Positions 9,238 through 17,698 of a stretch of DNA of 51,312 bases are shown here, in pieces. The notes below the pieces were generated by a model. It made no database searches. It was not told the origin of the DNA and saw only the letters and a list, made by a program, of their open reading frames with translations. How positions within the stretch are numbered: the stretch's first letter is position 1; the number at the start of each line of letters is the position of its first letter. The translations under genes were made by a program, and so were the position numbers. The stretch is from Candidatus Accumulibacter conexus. GTDB taxonomy: Bacteria; Pseudomonadota; Gammaproteobacteria; Burkholderiales; Rhodocyclaceae. The stretch lies in assembly GCA_017592775.1 (NCBI GenBank), contig JAGFNJ010000039.1, forward strand, positions 1 through 51,312. Direction: 5' to 3'.

Positions 9238-10119
9238 ATGCATCTCGTTCTCATCAGCGGCCTGTCCGGTTCCGGCAAATCGATCGCCCTCAAGGTGCTC
9301 GAGGACGCGGACTACTACTGCGTCGACAACCTGCCCGCGCAGTTGTTGCAGCTGCTGGTCGGGCAACTGGATCTGCAGGGATACGACAAGGTCGGCGTCG
9401 TCATCGACATCCGCGGTGGCAACAGCGTGGCGACGCTGCCGCTGCAACTCGACGCTCTGCGCCAACAGGATCTCGATCTGCAGTTCCTGTTCCTCGATGC
9501 GCAGGATGCCACGCTGATCAAGCGCTATTCGGAGACCCGCCGCCGGCATCCTCTTGCCAGCGACCAGTTGACCTTGACCGAAGCCATCGCAGCCGAACGC
9601 GGCCACTTGGCCGGCCTCTGGGCACTGGGCCACCACATCGACACCAGCGGAGTGAAACCCGCTGCACTGCGGGAATGGGTGCGTCAGTTCGTCAAGAGCA
9701 CCATTGCCAGCGATCCCTGCCGCGGACTGACGTTGCTCTTCGAATCCTTCGGCTTCAAGAACGGCCTTCCGCTTGACGCCGACCTGGTGTTCGACGTTCG
9801 CTGCCTGCCCAATCCGCACTACGACCCCAACCTGCGACCACTGACCGGGCGCGACGCAGCGGTGGTCGACTTTCTCGAGGCCGAAGCCGACGTACTGCGC
9901 ATGCGCTCCGACATTGCCCACTTCGTTCGCGCCTGGCTGCCGGCATACGTTCAGGACAGTCGCAACTACCTGACCGTGGCCATCGGCTGCACCGGTGGTC
10001 AGCATCGGTCGGTTTATTTCGCCGAATGGTTGGCGCGCGAGTTCCGCGACTGTGCGCGTGTACTCGTCAGGCACCGCGAGCTGGCAGCGCCGAATCCACT
10101 GCCCGGCAGCAATCCGTGA
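9238..10119 (+). CDS. rapZ: RapZ family nucleotide-binding protein
   Basis: P-loop protein of the RapZ (YvcJ/YhbJ) family. In Escherichia coli RapZ binds the small RNA GlmZ and directs its cleavage by RNase E, tuning glucosamine-6-phosphate synthase; relatives bind and hydrolyse GTP. Walker A is GLSGSGKS at about residues 8-15, and the C-terminal domain has the conserved CTGGQHRSV block. 293 residues. An ATG four codons upstream (9226) is also possible; I prefer 9238 because MHLVLISGLSG is the typical family start. In many proteobacteria rapZ sits beside ptsN and hprK genes; here none is visible. The end overlaps the next gene by four bases. Confidence 0.95.
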   Translation: MHLVLISGLSGSGKSIALKVLEDADYYCVDNLPAQLLQLLVGQLDLQGYDKVGVVIDIRGGNSVATLPLQLDALRQQDLDLQFLFLDAQDATLIKRYSETRRRHPLASDQLTLTEAIAAERGHLAGLWALGHHIDTSGVKPAALREWVRQFVKSTIASDPCRGLTLLFESFGFKNGLPLDADLVFDVRCLPNPHYDPNLRPLTGRDAAVVDFLEAEADVLRMRSDIAHFVRAWLPAYVQDSRNYLTVAIGCTGGQHRSVYFAEWLAREFRDCARVLVRHRELAAPNPLPGSNP

Positions 10120-10493
10120 TCGGCTGGGTTGCCCTGCTGAAGCGGGGCGACTGGTTGCTGATCGCGCTGGGCCTGGCTGGCGTGGTCGCATCCTTTCCGC
10201 TGGCGTGGCAGGCGGGGGGCGCCGACAAAGCCGTCGTCAGGCGTGGGGGCGAGCTTTTTTCCGAACTCGATCTGCGGCATGATCGCCGCCTCGATGTCCC
10301 GGGACCTATGGGCGTGACGACGGTGCTCGTCGACCGTCGTCGCGTTCGGATTGCCGCCGACCCGAGCCCGAGACAGTATTGCGTCCGCCAGGGATGGCTG
10401 GCGCGTCCGGGAGAAATCGCCATCTGTGCTCCGAATCAGGTCAGCGTCGAGATTCAGGGAGCGCGCCGGGCTTACGACTCGCTGGCCTACTGA
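10116..10493 (+). CDS. NusG-domain-II membrane-anchored protein
   Basis: 125-residue protein starting at a GTG that overlaps the rapZ stop (GTGA), so it is probably translationally coupled to rapZ. One hydrophobic segment near residues 12-30 (WLLIALGLAGVVASFPLAW) anchors it, with the rest outside the cytoplasm. The C-terminal part, with VRQGWLARPGEIAICAPNQV and a closing VEI strand, fits the NusG domain II fold (PF07009) seen in many small secreted proteins of unknown role. It should not be read as a transcription factor. A longer frame upstream of the GTG lies inside rapZ and is rejected. Confidence 0.8.
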   Translation: MIGWVALLKRGDWLLIALGLAGVVASFPLAWQAGGADKAVVRRGGELFSELDLRHDRRLDVPGPMGVTTVLVDRRRVRIAADPSPRQYCVRQGWLARPGEIAICAPNQVSVEIQGARRAYDSLAY

Positions 10494-10535
10494 AAGACTG
10501 AAAAGCTGGCGCTCGCCCTTCTCGTGAACCCGGTA

Positions 10536-10541
10536 TATAAT
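10536..10541 (+). promoter_or_regulatory. -10 element of the ahcY riboswitch transcript
   Basis: A perfect TATAAT sits 7 bases before the first base of the riboswitch P1 stem (10549), which places the likely transcription start at the riboswitch boundary. The -35 region is poor. Confidence 0.7.
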
Positions 10542-10548
10542 CGGTGCC

Positions 10549-10613
10549 AATCCGAGGAGCGCTGCAAGGCTGTCGTCCCACAGTTTCAGGCTCGGATTCA
10601 TCAAACGGCGCTC
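10549..10613 (+). ncRNA. SAH riboswitch (ahcY leader)
   Basis: Matches the S-adenosylhomocysteine riboswitch in sequence and architecture. P1 is AATCCGAG (10549-10556) pairing perfectly with CTCGGATT (10591-10598). The core GAGGAGCGCTGCAA follows the 5' strand. GAGCGC (10557-10562) pairs perfectly with GCGCTC (10608-10613), forming the pseudoknot just 3' of P1. The known class binds SAH and switches on SAH hydrolase, which is exactly the next gene. A further hairpin, CCAACCC/GGGTTGG at 10620-10639, could belong to the expression platform. An Rfam RF01057 covariance-model hit would settle it. Confidence 0.93.
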
Positions 10614-10725
10614 ATCCCACCAACCCGTACCGGGGTTGGCAGCACGGGGTGGGCGCGGGGAATTCCCTGCCGCCGTCCTGCACCAGCGCTTCCTCCCCCG
10701 GTCACAGTTATCAAGGAGCCTTACT

Positions 10726-12138
<1,413 letters not shown>

Positions 12139-12163
12139 TACGGCAGGACAACCGGGGACCGGC

Positions 12164-12517
12164 ATGCGACTGCTCCTGATCTGGCTGCTCAACGCCTGCG
12201 CGCTGCTCGCCGTCGCCTACCTGATGCCATCGATCGAGGTGGCATCGTTCGCTTCGGCGCTCCTCGCAGCCTTGGTCCTCGGACTGGTGAATACCGTGCT
12301 GCGGCCCCTGTTGATCCTCCTGACGCTGCCGGCCACGCTGCTGACGCTCGGGCTCTTCCTCTTCGTCCTCAACGGCCTGATGTTCTGGCTTGCCGGGTCG
12401 ATGCTCGAAGGCTTCGTCGTCGGCGGTTTCTGGCCGGCGTTTTTCGGCGCCATCCTGTACAGCATCTTCTCGTCAATCCTTTCCTCCTTCCTGCCCGCCG
12501 ACAAGGGCGCGAAATAG
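12164..12517 (+). CDS. Phage-holin-like / YvlD family small membrane protein
   Basis: 117-residue inner-membrane protein with four hydrophobic segments (about residues 2-20, 28-45, 52-78 and 86-110) and the conserved LGLVNTVLRPLLILLTLP block of the four-helix superfamily IV / YvlD family (PF04020). Despite the 'phage holin family' label used for it, nothing phage-like is near. Function is unknown. It lies 25 bases after ahcY and 7 bases before metF on the same strand, so it is likely co-transcribed with the methyl-cycle genes; this position between ahcY and metF recurs in other betaproteobacteria as far as I recall. Confidence 0.85.
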   Translation: MRLLLIWLLNACALLAVAYLMPSIEVASFASALLAALVLGLVNTVLRPLLILLTLPATLLTLGLFLFVLNGLMFWLAGSMLEGFVVGGFWPAFFGAILYSIFSSILSSFLPADKGAK

Positions 12518-12524
12518 CCTGCTG

Positions 12525-13379
12525 ATGACCACGACCGTCCCCACCTTCAGCCTTGAACTGTTCCCGCCGCAAACGCCGGAGGGTGCCGAAAAGCTGCGTG
12601 CTGCACGTGCCCAGATGGCGCGCCTGAAGCCGAGATTTTTCTCCGTCACCTTTGGCGCGGGTGGTTCAACACGCGACCGCACCCTCGAAACCGTCCTCGA
12701 GATCCAGCACGAGGGCCACCAAGCGGCACCCCACCTGTCGTGCATCGGCTCGACCCGCGCCAGCATCCGCAGCATCCTCGACCAGTATCGGGCGCACGGC
12801 ATCCGCCACCTCGTCGCCCTGCGCGGCGACCTGCCGTCGGGCATGGCAAGACCGGGGAGCTTTCGCTACGCCAACGAACTCGTCGAGTTCATTCGCTCGG
12901 AGACCGGATCCTGGTTCCACATCGAGGTTGCCGCCTACCCGGAGTACCACCCGCAGGCGAAGAGCCCGCTCGACGATCTGCTGGCGTTCAAGCGCAAGAT
13001 CGATGCCGGTGCGGACTCGGCGATCACCCAGTACTTCTACAACTTCGACGCCTACTCGCACTTCATCGACGAGTGCCAGGCAATCGGCATCAATGTGCCG
13101 ATCGTTCCCGGCATCATGCCCATTTCCAGCTTCAGCAGCCTGGCACGCTTCTCGGACAATTGTGGCGCCGAGATCCCGCGCTGGATGCGCAAGCGCCTCG
13201 AGAGCTACGGCGACGACAGGGTGTCGATTCGTGCCTTCGGTCTCGACGTCGTGACGCAGTTGTGTGAGAGACTGCTTGCCGCCGGCGCACCCGGCCTGCA
13301 CTTCTATACGCTCAACCAGGTCGACCTGACGAGGACGCTCTGGCAGCGCCTCCGGCTGGCGCCGGCAGCGGAGGCCTGA
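12525..13379 (+). CDS. metF: 5,10-methylenetetrahydrofolate reductase
   Basis: FAD enzyme that reduces methylene-THF to methyl-THF, the methyl donor for turning homocysteine into methionine. 284 residues from the ATG at 12525, the family length; the open frame further upstream overlaps the previous gene and is rejected. Seen motifs: SLELFPP at the start, SVTFGAGGS, HLVALRGDLP, and ITQYFYNFDAY in the barrel. It is the third gene of the ahcY set, seven bases after the small membrane protein, and completes the link from SAH to methionine. No strong ribosome site is seen, so translation may be coupled to the upstream gene. Confidence 0.96.
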   Translation: MTTTVPTFSLELFPPQTPEGAEKLRAARAQMARLKPRFFSVTFGAGGSTRDRTLETVLEIQHEGHQAAPHLSCIGSTRASIRSILDQYRAHGIRHLVALRGDLPSGMARPGSFRYANELVEFIRSETGSWFHIEVAAYPEYHPQAKSPLDDLLAFKRKIDAGADSAITQYFYNFDAYSHFIDECQAIGINVPIVPGIMPISSFSSLARFSDNCGAEIPRWMRKRLESYGDDRVSIRAFGLDVVTQLCERLLAAGAPGLHFYTLNQVDLTRTLWQRLRLAPAAEA

Positions 13380-13532
13380 GAAGTCGTGGTGCAATCGTCG
13401 CCAGCAGGCCCCGTTGCGAAGCGCAAGCGCGTGACGGGACGGTCGATCGGCGGCGAGATGGCAAGCAGCCAATGCCGCGGAACGGGCACGCAGTAGGCTG
13501 ATTTGCCGACGCAGAGGCTGCACGAGAGAGGA

Positions 13533-13811
13533 ATGAAGGACTACTACGCCATACTGGGTCTTGCCAGCGACGCGACGGGTGAAGCGGTCAGGACGGCCTA
13601 TCGCCGCAAGGCGCTGCAGTTCCACCCCGACCGAAACGCGGCGCCCGAGGCCAGCGAGAAATTTCGCGAGGTCCAGGAAGCCTACGATGTCCTCGCTGAT
13701 CCGGGTCAAAGGTTCGCCTATGATGAGAACCGGCGCCGCAACCTGCTCGACAAGCCTCAGGAGACGGCGCTGGAGATCTGGCAGCACTACATCGAAGGAG
13801 TCCTGCAATGA
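13533..13811 (+). CDS. Minimal J-domain protein
   Basis: 92-residue protein made almost entirely of a DnaJ domain (residues about 3-66) with the HPD tripeptide at 31-33 that stimulates the Hsp70 ATPase. The ATG at 13533 has a purine-rich ribosome site (GAGAGAGG) and begins MKDYYAILGL, the classic J-domain start; an alternative TTG 30 bases upstream is less likely. It lacks the Gly/Phe region, zinc fingers and substrate-binding domains of true DnaJ, so it must get specificity from its short C-terminal tail or from partners. The next gene overlaps by four bases, and two more unrecognised genes follow, suggesting that this is the DnaK-recruiting part of a multi-protein unit. Confidence 0.93.
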   Translation: MKDYYAILGLASDATGEAVRTAYRRKALQFHPDRNAAPEASEKFREVQEAYDVLADPGQRFAYDENRRRNLLDKPQETALEIWQHYIEGVLQ

Positions 13812-14350
13812 GAGTATCGCGATATTTCGAGGAACTGCGGTCGGCCTACGACGCCGAGCTTGATGACCTGATGACCGATTCGGCCGGCCACGACATCCTG
13901 ACCAGCCGGCTGCAGGCAAAGCGCAGCCAGATCCGGCAACTGCTGCCGATGATCGAGTGCAACCCGGAAATGGTCGCTGTGGCCTTTCACGGCGGTTTCA
14001 GTTTCGCCAACCCGGCGGTGATGGCCGACATCGCCGCGCTGGAGCCGGAGGACTTGCCTGCGTGGCAGACCCTGTTGTCTTCGGTGTCGCTCGAGCCCTG
14101 GGCAGCCGATCTGGCACAGGTGGTTCTCAAGGATGCCAACGGCGAGCGCTTCCTCGTCGTCACCGCCTGCCTCGAGTTCCTGCGCGGGGCGAGTACGGAT
14201 TCATCCGCCGAAGGTGCTCGGCGGCAGCCGCCCGGCGATGGCGATGACGAAGACGACGCCGATCTCGACATCGACCTGGAAGAAGCTGGTGCCGACTGGT
14301 TGTCCGAGCAGGGCTTCGACCGCAAGGATCGCTTCTCGGGAGACAACTGA
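13808..14350 (+). CDS. Unrecognised acidic-tailed protein of the J-domain cassette
   Basis: 180-residue soluble protein whose ATG overlaps the J-protein stop (ATGA), so the two are translationally coupled. The first 110 residues are predominantly helical in pattern with no motif I recognise; a strongly acidic run (DDEDDADLDIDLEE) near residues 143-156 precedes a short C-terminus. No signal peptide or membrane segment. Acidic tails of this kind often mediate protein or chaperone contacts, but that is only suggestive. The stop overlaps the next start by one base. Confidence 0.8.
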   Translation: MRVSRYFEELRSAYDAELDDLMTDSAGHDILTSRLQAKRSQIRQLLPMIECNPEMVAVAFHGGFSFANPAVMADIAALEPEDLPAWQTLLSSVSLEPWAADLAQVVLKDANGERFLVVTACLEFLRGASTDSSAEGARRQPPGDGDDEDDADLDIDLEEAGADWLSEQGFDRKDRFSGDN

Positions 14351-15081
14351 TGACGCACCCGGTGCTGGCCAGAGCGGAGAGGCTGGTCCGCGTTGGCGAC
14401 ATCGTCGGCGCGGAAGCCGCCCTCGTGTCGCTGGTCGAGACGGAAGGTGATCAGGCACTCGTGCTGGCGCTTGACGATTTTCCCGCCAAGGACTTGCTGG
14501 CGGTGCTGCGTGATTTCGACTCCGCACGCGAATCGGTGGTGAACCTGCTGGTATCGCCCGAGCAGTTCGCCCGTGCAGTCGTTCTCGAAAAGCGCTACGG
14601 CGACATCAGCCATGAACGCCTGCACGGCATGATCAACTCGGTGGTCTTTCGTGCCGGTGCTGACCCGGGCGAGTTCCTCGCCGCCATCGGCGAACTGGAG
14701 GGTGGCAGCGAGGTGCTGGCCGATTACCTGCATGAACGGGCGGAGAACCTCGAGCATTTCTTTCGCAGTGGCGTCTTCGACTTCTTTGCCGACGGCGACG
14801 ACTCCCTCGACGAGCTGAGTGACGACGAGCGGCTCGACGCGCTTTCGGACGAGAACATCGGCGGGCCCTTCCTCAGCCACAGCGAGGTCAGCGATCACGA
14901 CTGGATGGAGCTGGCGTGGACGCTCCGCTACCAGCAGCCGGAGATCTTCCGTGAGGTGCTGCTGATCCTCCGCGCCCGGGCGCGTGCCGAAGAACAGCAG
15001 CAGGCAGCCGCTGCCACGCAGGCGCCGGCGCCGGCGGCCCGGCCGGCCTTCGGCGATCCCGACGAAGAGTCGGCTCTCTGA
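14350..15081 (+). CDS. Unrecognised helical protein of the J-domain cassette
   Basis: 243 residues, starting one base inside the previous stop (TGATG). The first 80 residues look like short helical hairpins: a TPR-like pair (ARAERLVRVGDIVGAEAAL) then a segment ending in FPAKDLLAVLRDF that recalls the N-terminal repeats of MgtE transporters, though no transporter part is present. An acidic stretch rich in Asp/Glu lies near residues 150-170, and the last 30 residues are low-complexity Gln/Ala/Pro. Predicted soluble. I cannot assign a function; the fused spacing with its neighbours implies a shared role. Confidence 0.8.
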   Translation: MTHPVLARAERLVRVGDIVGAEAALVSLVETEGDQALVLALDDFPAKDLLAVLRDFDSARESVVNLLVSPEQFARAVVLEKRYGDISHERLHGMINSVVFRAGADPGEFLAAIGELEGGSEVLADYLHERAENLEHFFRSGVFDFFADGDDSLDELSDDERLDALSDENIGGPFLSHSEVSDHDWMELAWTLRYQQPEIFREVLLILRARARAEEQQQAAAATQAPAPAARPAFGDPDEESAL

Positions 15082-15125
15082 TCGCGCACCCGCTGACCAA
15101 CGCGCAGAGAGGCGACGGACAGGCG

Positions 15126-16334
15126 ATGTCGGAGCCGGTGGCAGACCGCCAGCAGCTGACGCTTTTCGACCAGCGCCCCTTCTTCGAGCGAGCGCTGGTG
15201 CACGGAGTGGGCAGCGGTGTCATCGATCGGCACAGGCTGGCCAGCATCGTGAACGACGGAGCGAAGGGTCTGGTGCAGATCGCAGACTTCTTCGGAACCC
15301 GTTACCTGCGTCCGAACATCGAGGAGGCGCGGACGCGCATCGTCAACCTCGTGAGCCTGTTCCTCGAGGAGAACAGTGGCAGTGACCTCGACCTCGCCGC
15401 CCGCTCGCTGCGCGACAACAGCTTTCTTTCGCATTCGCGTGGTGGCTCCGAGATGCTGAAGAAGCTCTGGGCAATGCCTGAGGACAGCTCCTACGGCATC
15501 CTCGTCAAACAGCCGCAGAAAGAGTTCCTCGCCGAGTGGTCGCTGCGCAGCCTGCCAGACTATCGCCAGGCCCTGGCCAAACGGCAAGGCCATCAGTTGT
15601 CGATCACGGTGGCGCTGTGGTTGGCCGAGCGACTCGGCGTGGCCGCCGCGGAGCTGTCGACAGTCGCTGTCGAGAGCGTGATCCGCAGCGTCCTGCTCGT
15701 TCATCTCAGTTGCAGCGGGCCGCTGGCCATTCCCACCGCCGGCGATCTGCTGCAGATGCTCGAAGCGATCCGGAAACACGGCGTTCCGGGCAAGGGGCGC
15801 AAACTGCTCGCGAGGCTTCTGCAGGAGTTGCCCAAGAGCTATCTGCCGGTCGTCCAGCACGAGCTGCAGAGGATCGAGAGTGAGGACCTGCCGCGAATTG
15901 CCGACCACTCGCGGCCGCTCGCGCAACTGCTGCAGGAACTCGAACCGCTCTACCACCTGCGCGATTTCGGCCCCGAGGACGCCGGACTCTTCGATGCGGC
16001 AGCCTGCGCGGACTGGCAGCGGATCACCGCCGGCAAGACTGACGACAGCTCCCTGCTGACGGTCTTCGCCTGCCTCGCCGCAGACATGCCGGCGCAAACG
16101 GTCCTCAGCAAGACGGCGGCGCGCGCGCTGATCCGCAAGGCCCGCCGCGATGGCTTCAAGCGACTGCCGGTGCTTGGCCTGATTCGTGCGCTGGCGCCCT
16201 ACGCCCTGCAGGACGACCTCGAGACGCTGTGGAAGGACTTCTTTCCCGACGCGCAGACGGCGCTGCTCGATGCCGCCGACACGACTCTTGCCGATGCCAT
16301 CGATTTCCTCCGCGAAAACTGCAACCTGGTGTGA
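15126..16334 (+). CDS. Unrecognised 402-residue protein closing the J-domain cassette
   Basis: Soluble, mostly helical protein, 44 bases after the previous gene in the same direction. It has no signal peptide, membrane segment or catalytic motif that I recognise. The sequence alternates Leu-rich helices (for instance LLQMLEAIRKH, then LLARLLQELPKSYLP), which is compatible with a HEAT/ARM-like solenoid scaffold. The ATG at 15126 has only a weak ribosome site. It is the last gene of the cassette and faces the DUF1615 gene, with a very GC-rich 55-base gap (CGGCCG repeats near 16345-16362) that may form the shared terminator. Confidence 0.8.
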   Translation: MSEPVADRQQLTLFDQRPFFERALVHGVGSGVIDRHRLASIVNDGAKGLVQIADFFGTRYLRPNIEEARTRIVNLVSLFLEENSGSDLDLAARSLRDNSFLSHSRGGSEMLKKLWAMPEDSSYGILVKQPQKEFLAEWSLRSLPDYRQALAKRQGHQLSITVALWLAERLGVAAAELSTVAVESVIRSVLLVHLSCSGPLAIPTAGDLLQMLEAIRKHGVPGKGRKLLARLLQELPKSYLPVVQHELQRIESEDLPRIADHSRPLAQLLQELEPLYHLRDFGPEDAGLFDAAACADWQRITAGKTDDSSLLTVFACLAADMPAQTVLSKTAARALIRKARRDGFKRLPVLGLIRALAPYALQDDLETLWKDFFPDAQTALLDAADTTLADAIDFLRENCNLV

Positions 16335-16389
16335 AGCGATGGCAGCGGCGGCCGCGGCGGCCGTCTGGCGAGGATTTTGTCACCGCCGC

Positions 16390-17640
16390 TCATGCGTCTC
16401 CTCGGTCGAGACACTCGCGGTAACGGGCGTCAACGCGGCGCGCAAACCACTCGGTCGTCAAGGGGCGGGTGATCTTCGGGCTCTTCAGCGCGATCCGCGG
16501 AATCATCTCGCGCGGCCGTCGCTCGCCTGTCGTCGCATCTGCAAGCGCGTAGAGCCGCAGGTAGAGGGGCGTCTGCTCGAAGGCGAAGGACTTCTCCAGC
16601 CCGAGATCGCGCTGGATCGCCCCCTCTCCGAGGTCCAGGCGCGCGCGTAGCGACAGCATGGCACGCTGTGTTTCGCTGGCTTCGCCCGCTGGCAGTCCGC
16701 CCGCCCGATAACGAAGCAGATCGCCATCAAGCGAAAGCCTCTGGCCGGATACCCGAGCCAGAGCGTCCTGAAACGCCGCGTTGCGACTGCTGTATCGGCC
16801 GGCGTTGAAATCGGCAAAGCGATGGATCATCTGGCTGTAGCTGACCGGATGGTCGAGCAGCGCCGCGATTCCGAAATAGACGCCACCGCGGCGTGTGAAC
16901 ACCTCGTTGCGGACACTGTCGCGGGTTGGATAAGGATACGGCTTCTCGCGAACATGTTCCTCGGCAAAGGCGACGCTGACCTGCATCGGACCACCCGTGC
17001 GAACGGGATTGAAGCCAGCCAGCAGTGTCCTGCCGCCAGGCAGTTCCGAACTCATGTCTTCGTACAGGGCGTTCATCTGCGCCTCGGTGCGCAGGGCATC
17101 GATGCGTGCCCGGTAGCTGCGCCCATCCGGCGACGGCTTGAGCAGTGCCAGGTCAAGAACGGCGGTCGGGATGCCATACCTCTCTCGCCGCTGCTGCAGC
17201 TGTTGCCAGACGATCCTTGACAAGCCAGGCACCGGCGGGTCCGACTGGAAGCCTGATTCCTGGCCGATGACCGCGATCGCCGCGCAGAGCCGTTCCGGGG
17301 TCATGGCAATGCGCAGGGCGATGAAGGCCGTCGTGATGTCACCTGCCCAACCGCTACGGTCCGTCACGTTCGCGGGCAGCAGACGGCTGACGAGAGTCCG
17401 TACCGCGCGCTCACTGGAGGCGGAAGACAGCGGCGCCGAACCGGACGGTGGAGCCACCCCGGCGGTGGCGGCTGCTGGTGCCGGCGGTCGCGCCTCGCGC
17501 TGCGCTGCCGCTGCTGCAGCCGTGGGCTGGGCAGTGGGCAGCGGCGGCGATGGTCGCGACTCGTAGCCGCCATTGCTGGCGCAGCCCGTGACGAACGCGA
17601 CGAGTACCGCCAGGAGCCGTGGCGTCAGCGAAGCCGCCAT
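16390..17640 (-). CDS. DUF1615 family lipoprotein
   Basis: 416 residues from the ATG at 17640, which gives a proper lipoprotein signal: hydrophobic run LLAVLVAF and lipobox VTGC at about residues 16-19. A Pro/Ala-rich linker follows and then the DUF1615 domain with the characteristic stretches GPMQVSVAFAEEH, RRGGVYFGIA and FADFNAGRYSSRNAAFQ. Probably a periplasmic outer-membrane-anchored protein; the biochemical role is unknown. It lies 58 bases downstream of the gamma-glutamyltranspeptidase gene on the same strand, so the two may share a transcript. The longer frame upstream overlaps that neighbour and lacks a signal peptide. Confidence 0.88.
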   Translation of the reverse strand: MAASLTPRLLAVLVAFVTGCASNGGYESRPSPPLPTAQPTAAAAAAQREARPPAPAAATAGVAPPSGSAPLSSASSERAVRTLVSRLLPANVTDRSGWAGDITTAFIALRIAMTPERLCAAIAVIGQESGFQSDPPVPGLSRIVWQQLQQRRERYGIPTAVLDLALLKPSPDGRSYRARIDALRTEAQMNALYEDMSSELPGGRTLLAGFNPVRTGGPMQVSVAFAEEHVREKPYPYPTRDSVRNEVFTRRGGVYFGIAALLDHPVSYSQMIHRFADFNAGRYSSRNAAFQDALARVSGQRLSLDGDLLRYRAGGLPAGEASETQRAMLSLRARLDLGEGAIQRDLGLEKSFAFEQTPLYLRLYALADATTGERRPREMIPRIALKSPKITRPLTTEWFARRVDARYRECLDRGDA

Positions 17641-17698
17641 GACCAGCAGGTGCCTCGACGGAGCAGTGGCAACGGCGGCACCGCGTCTGCTCGCCCCC

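Noticed and set aside
13380-13532. Promoter or RNA element before the J-domain gene
   Set aside because: 153 bases with no convincing -10 or hairpin pattern beyond GC-rich noise.
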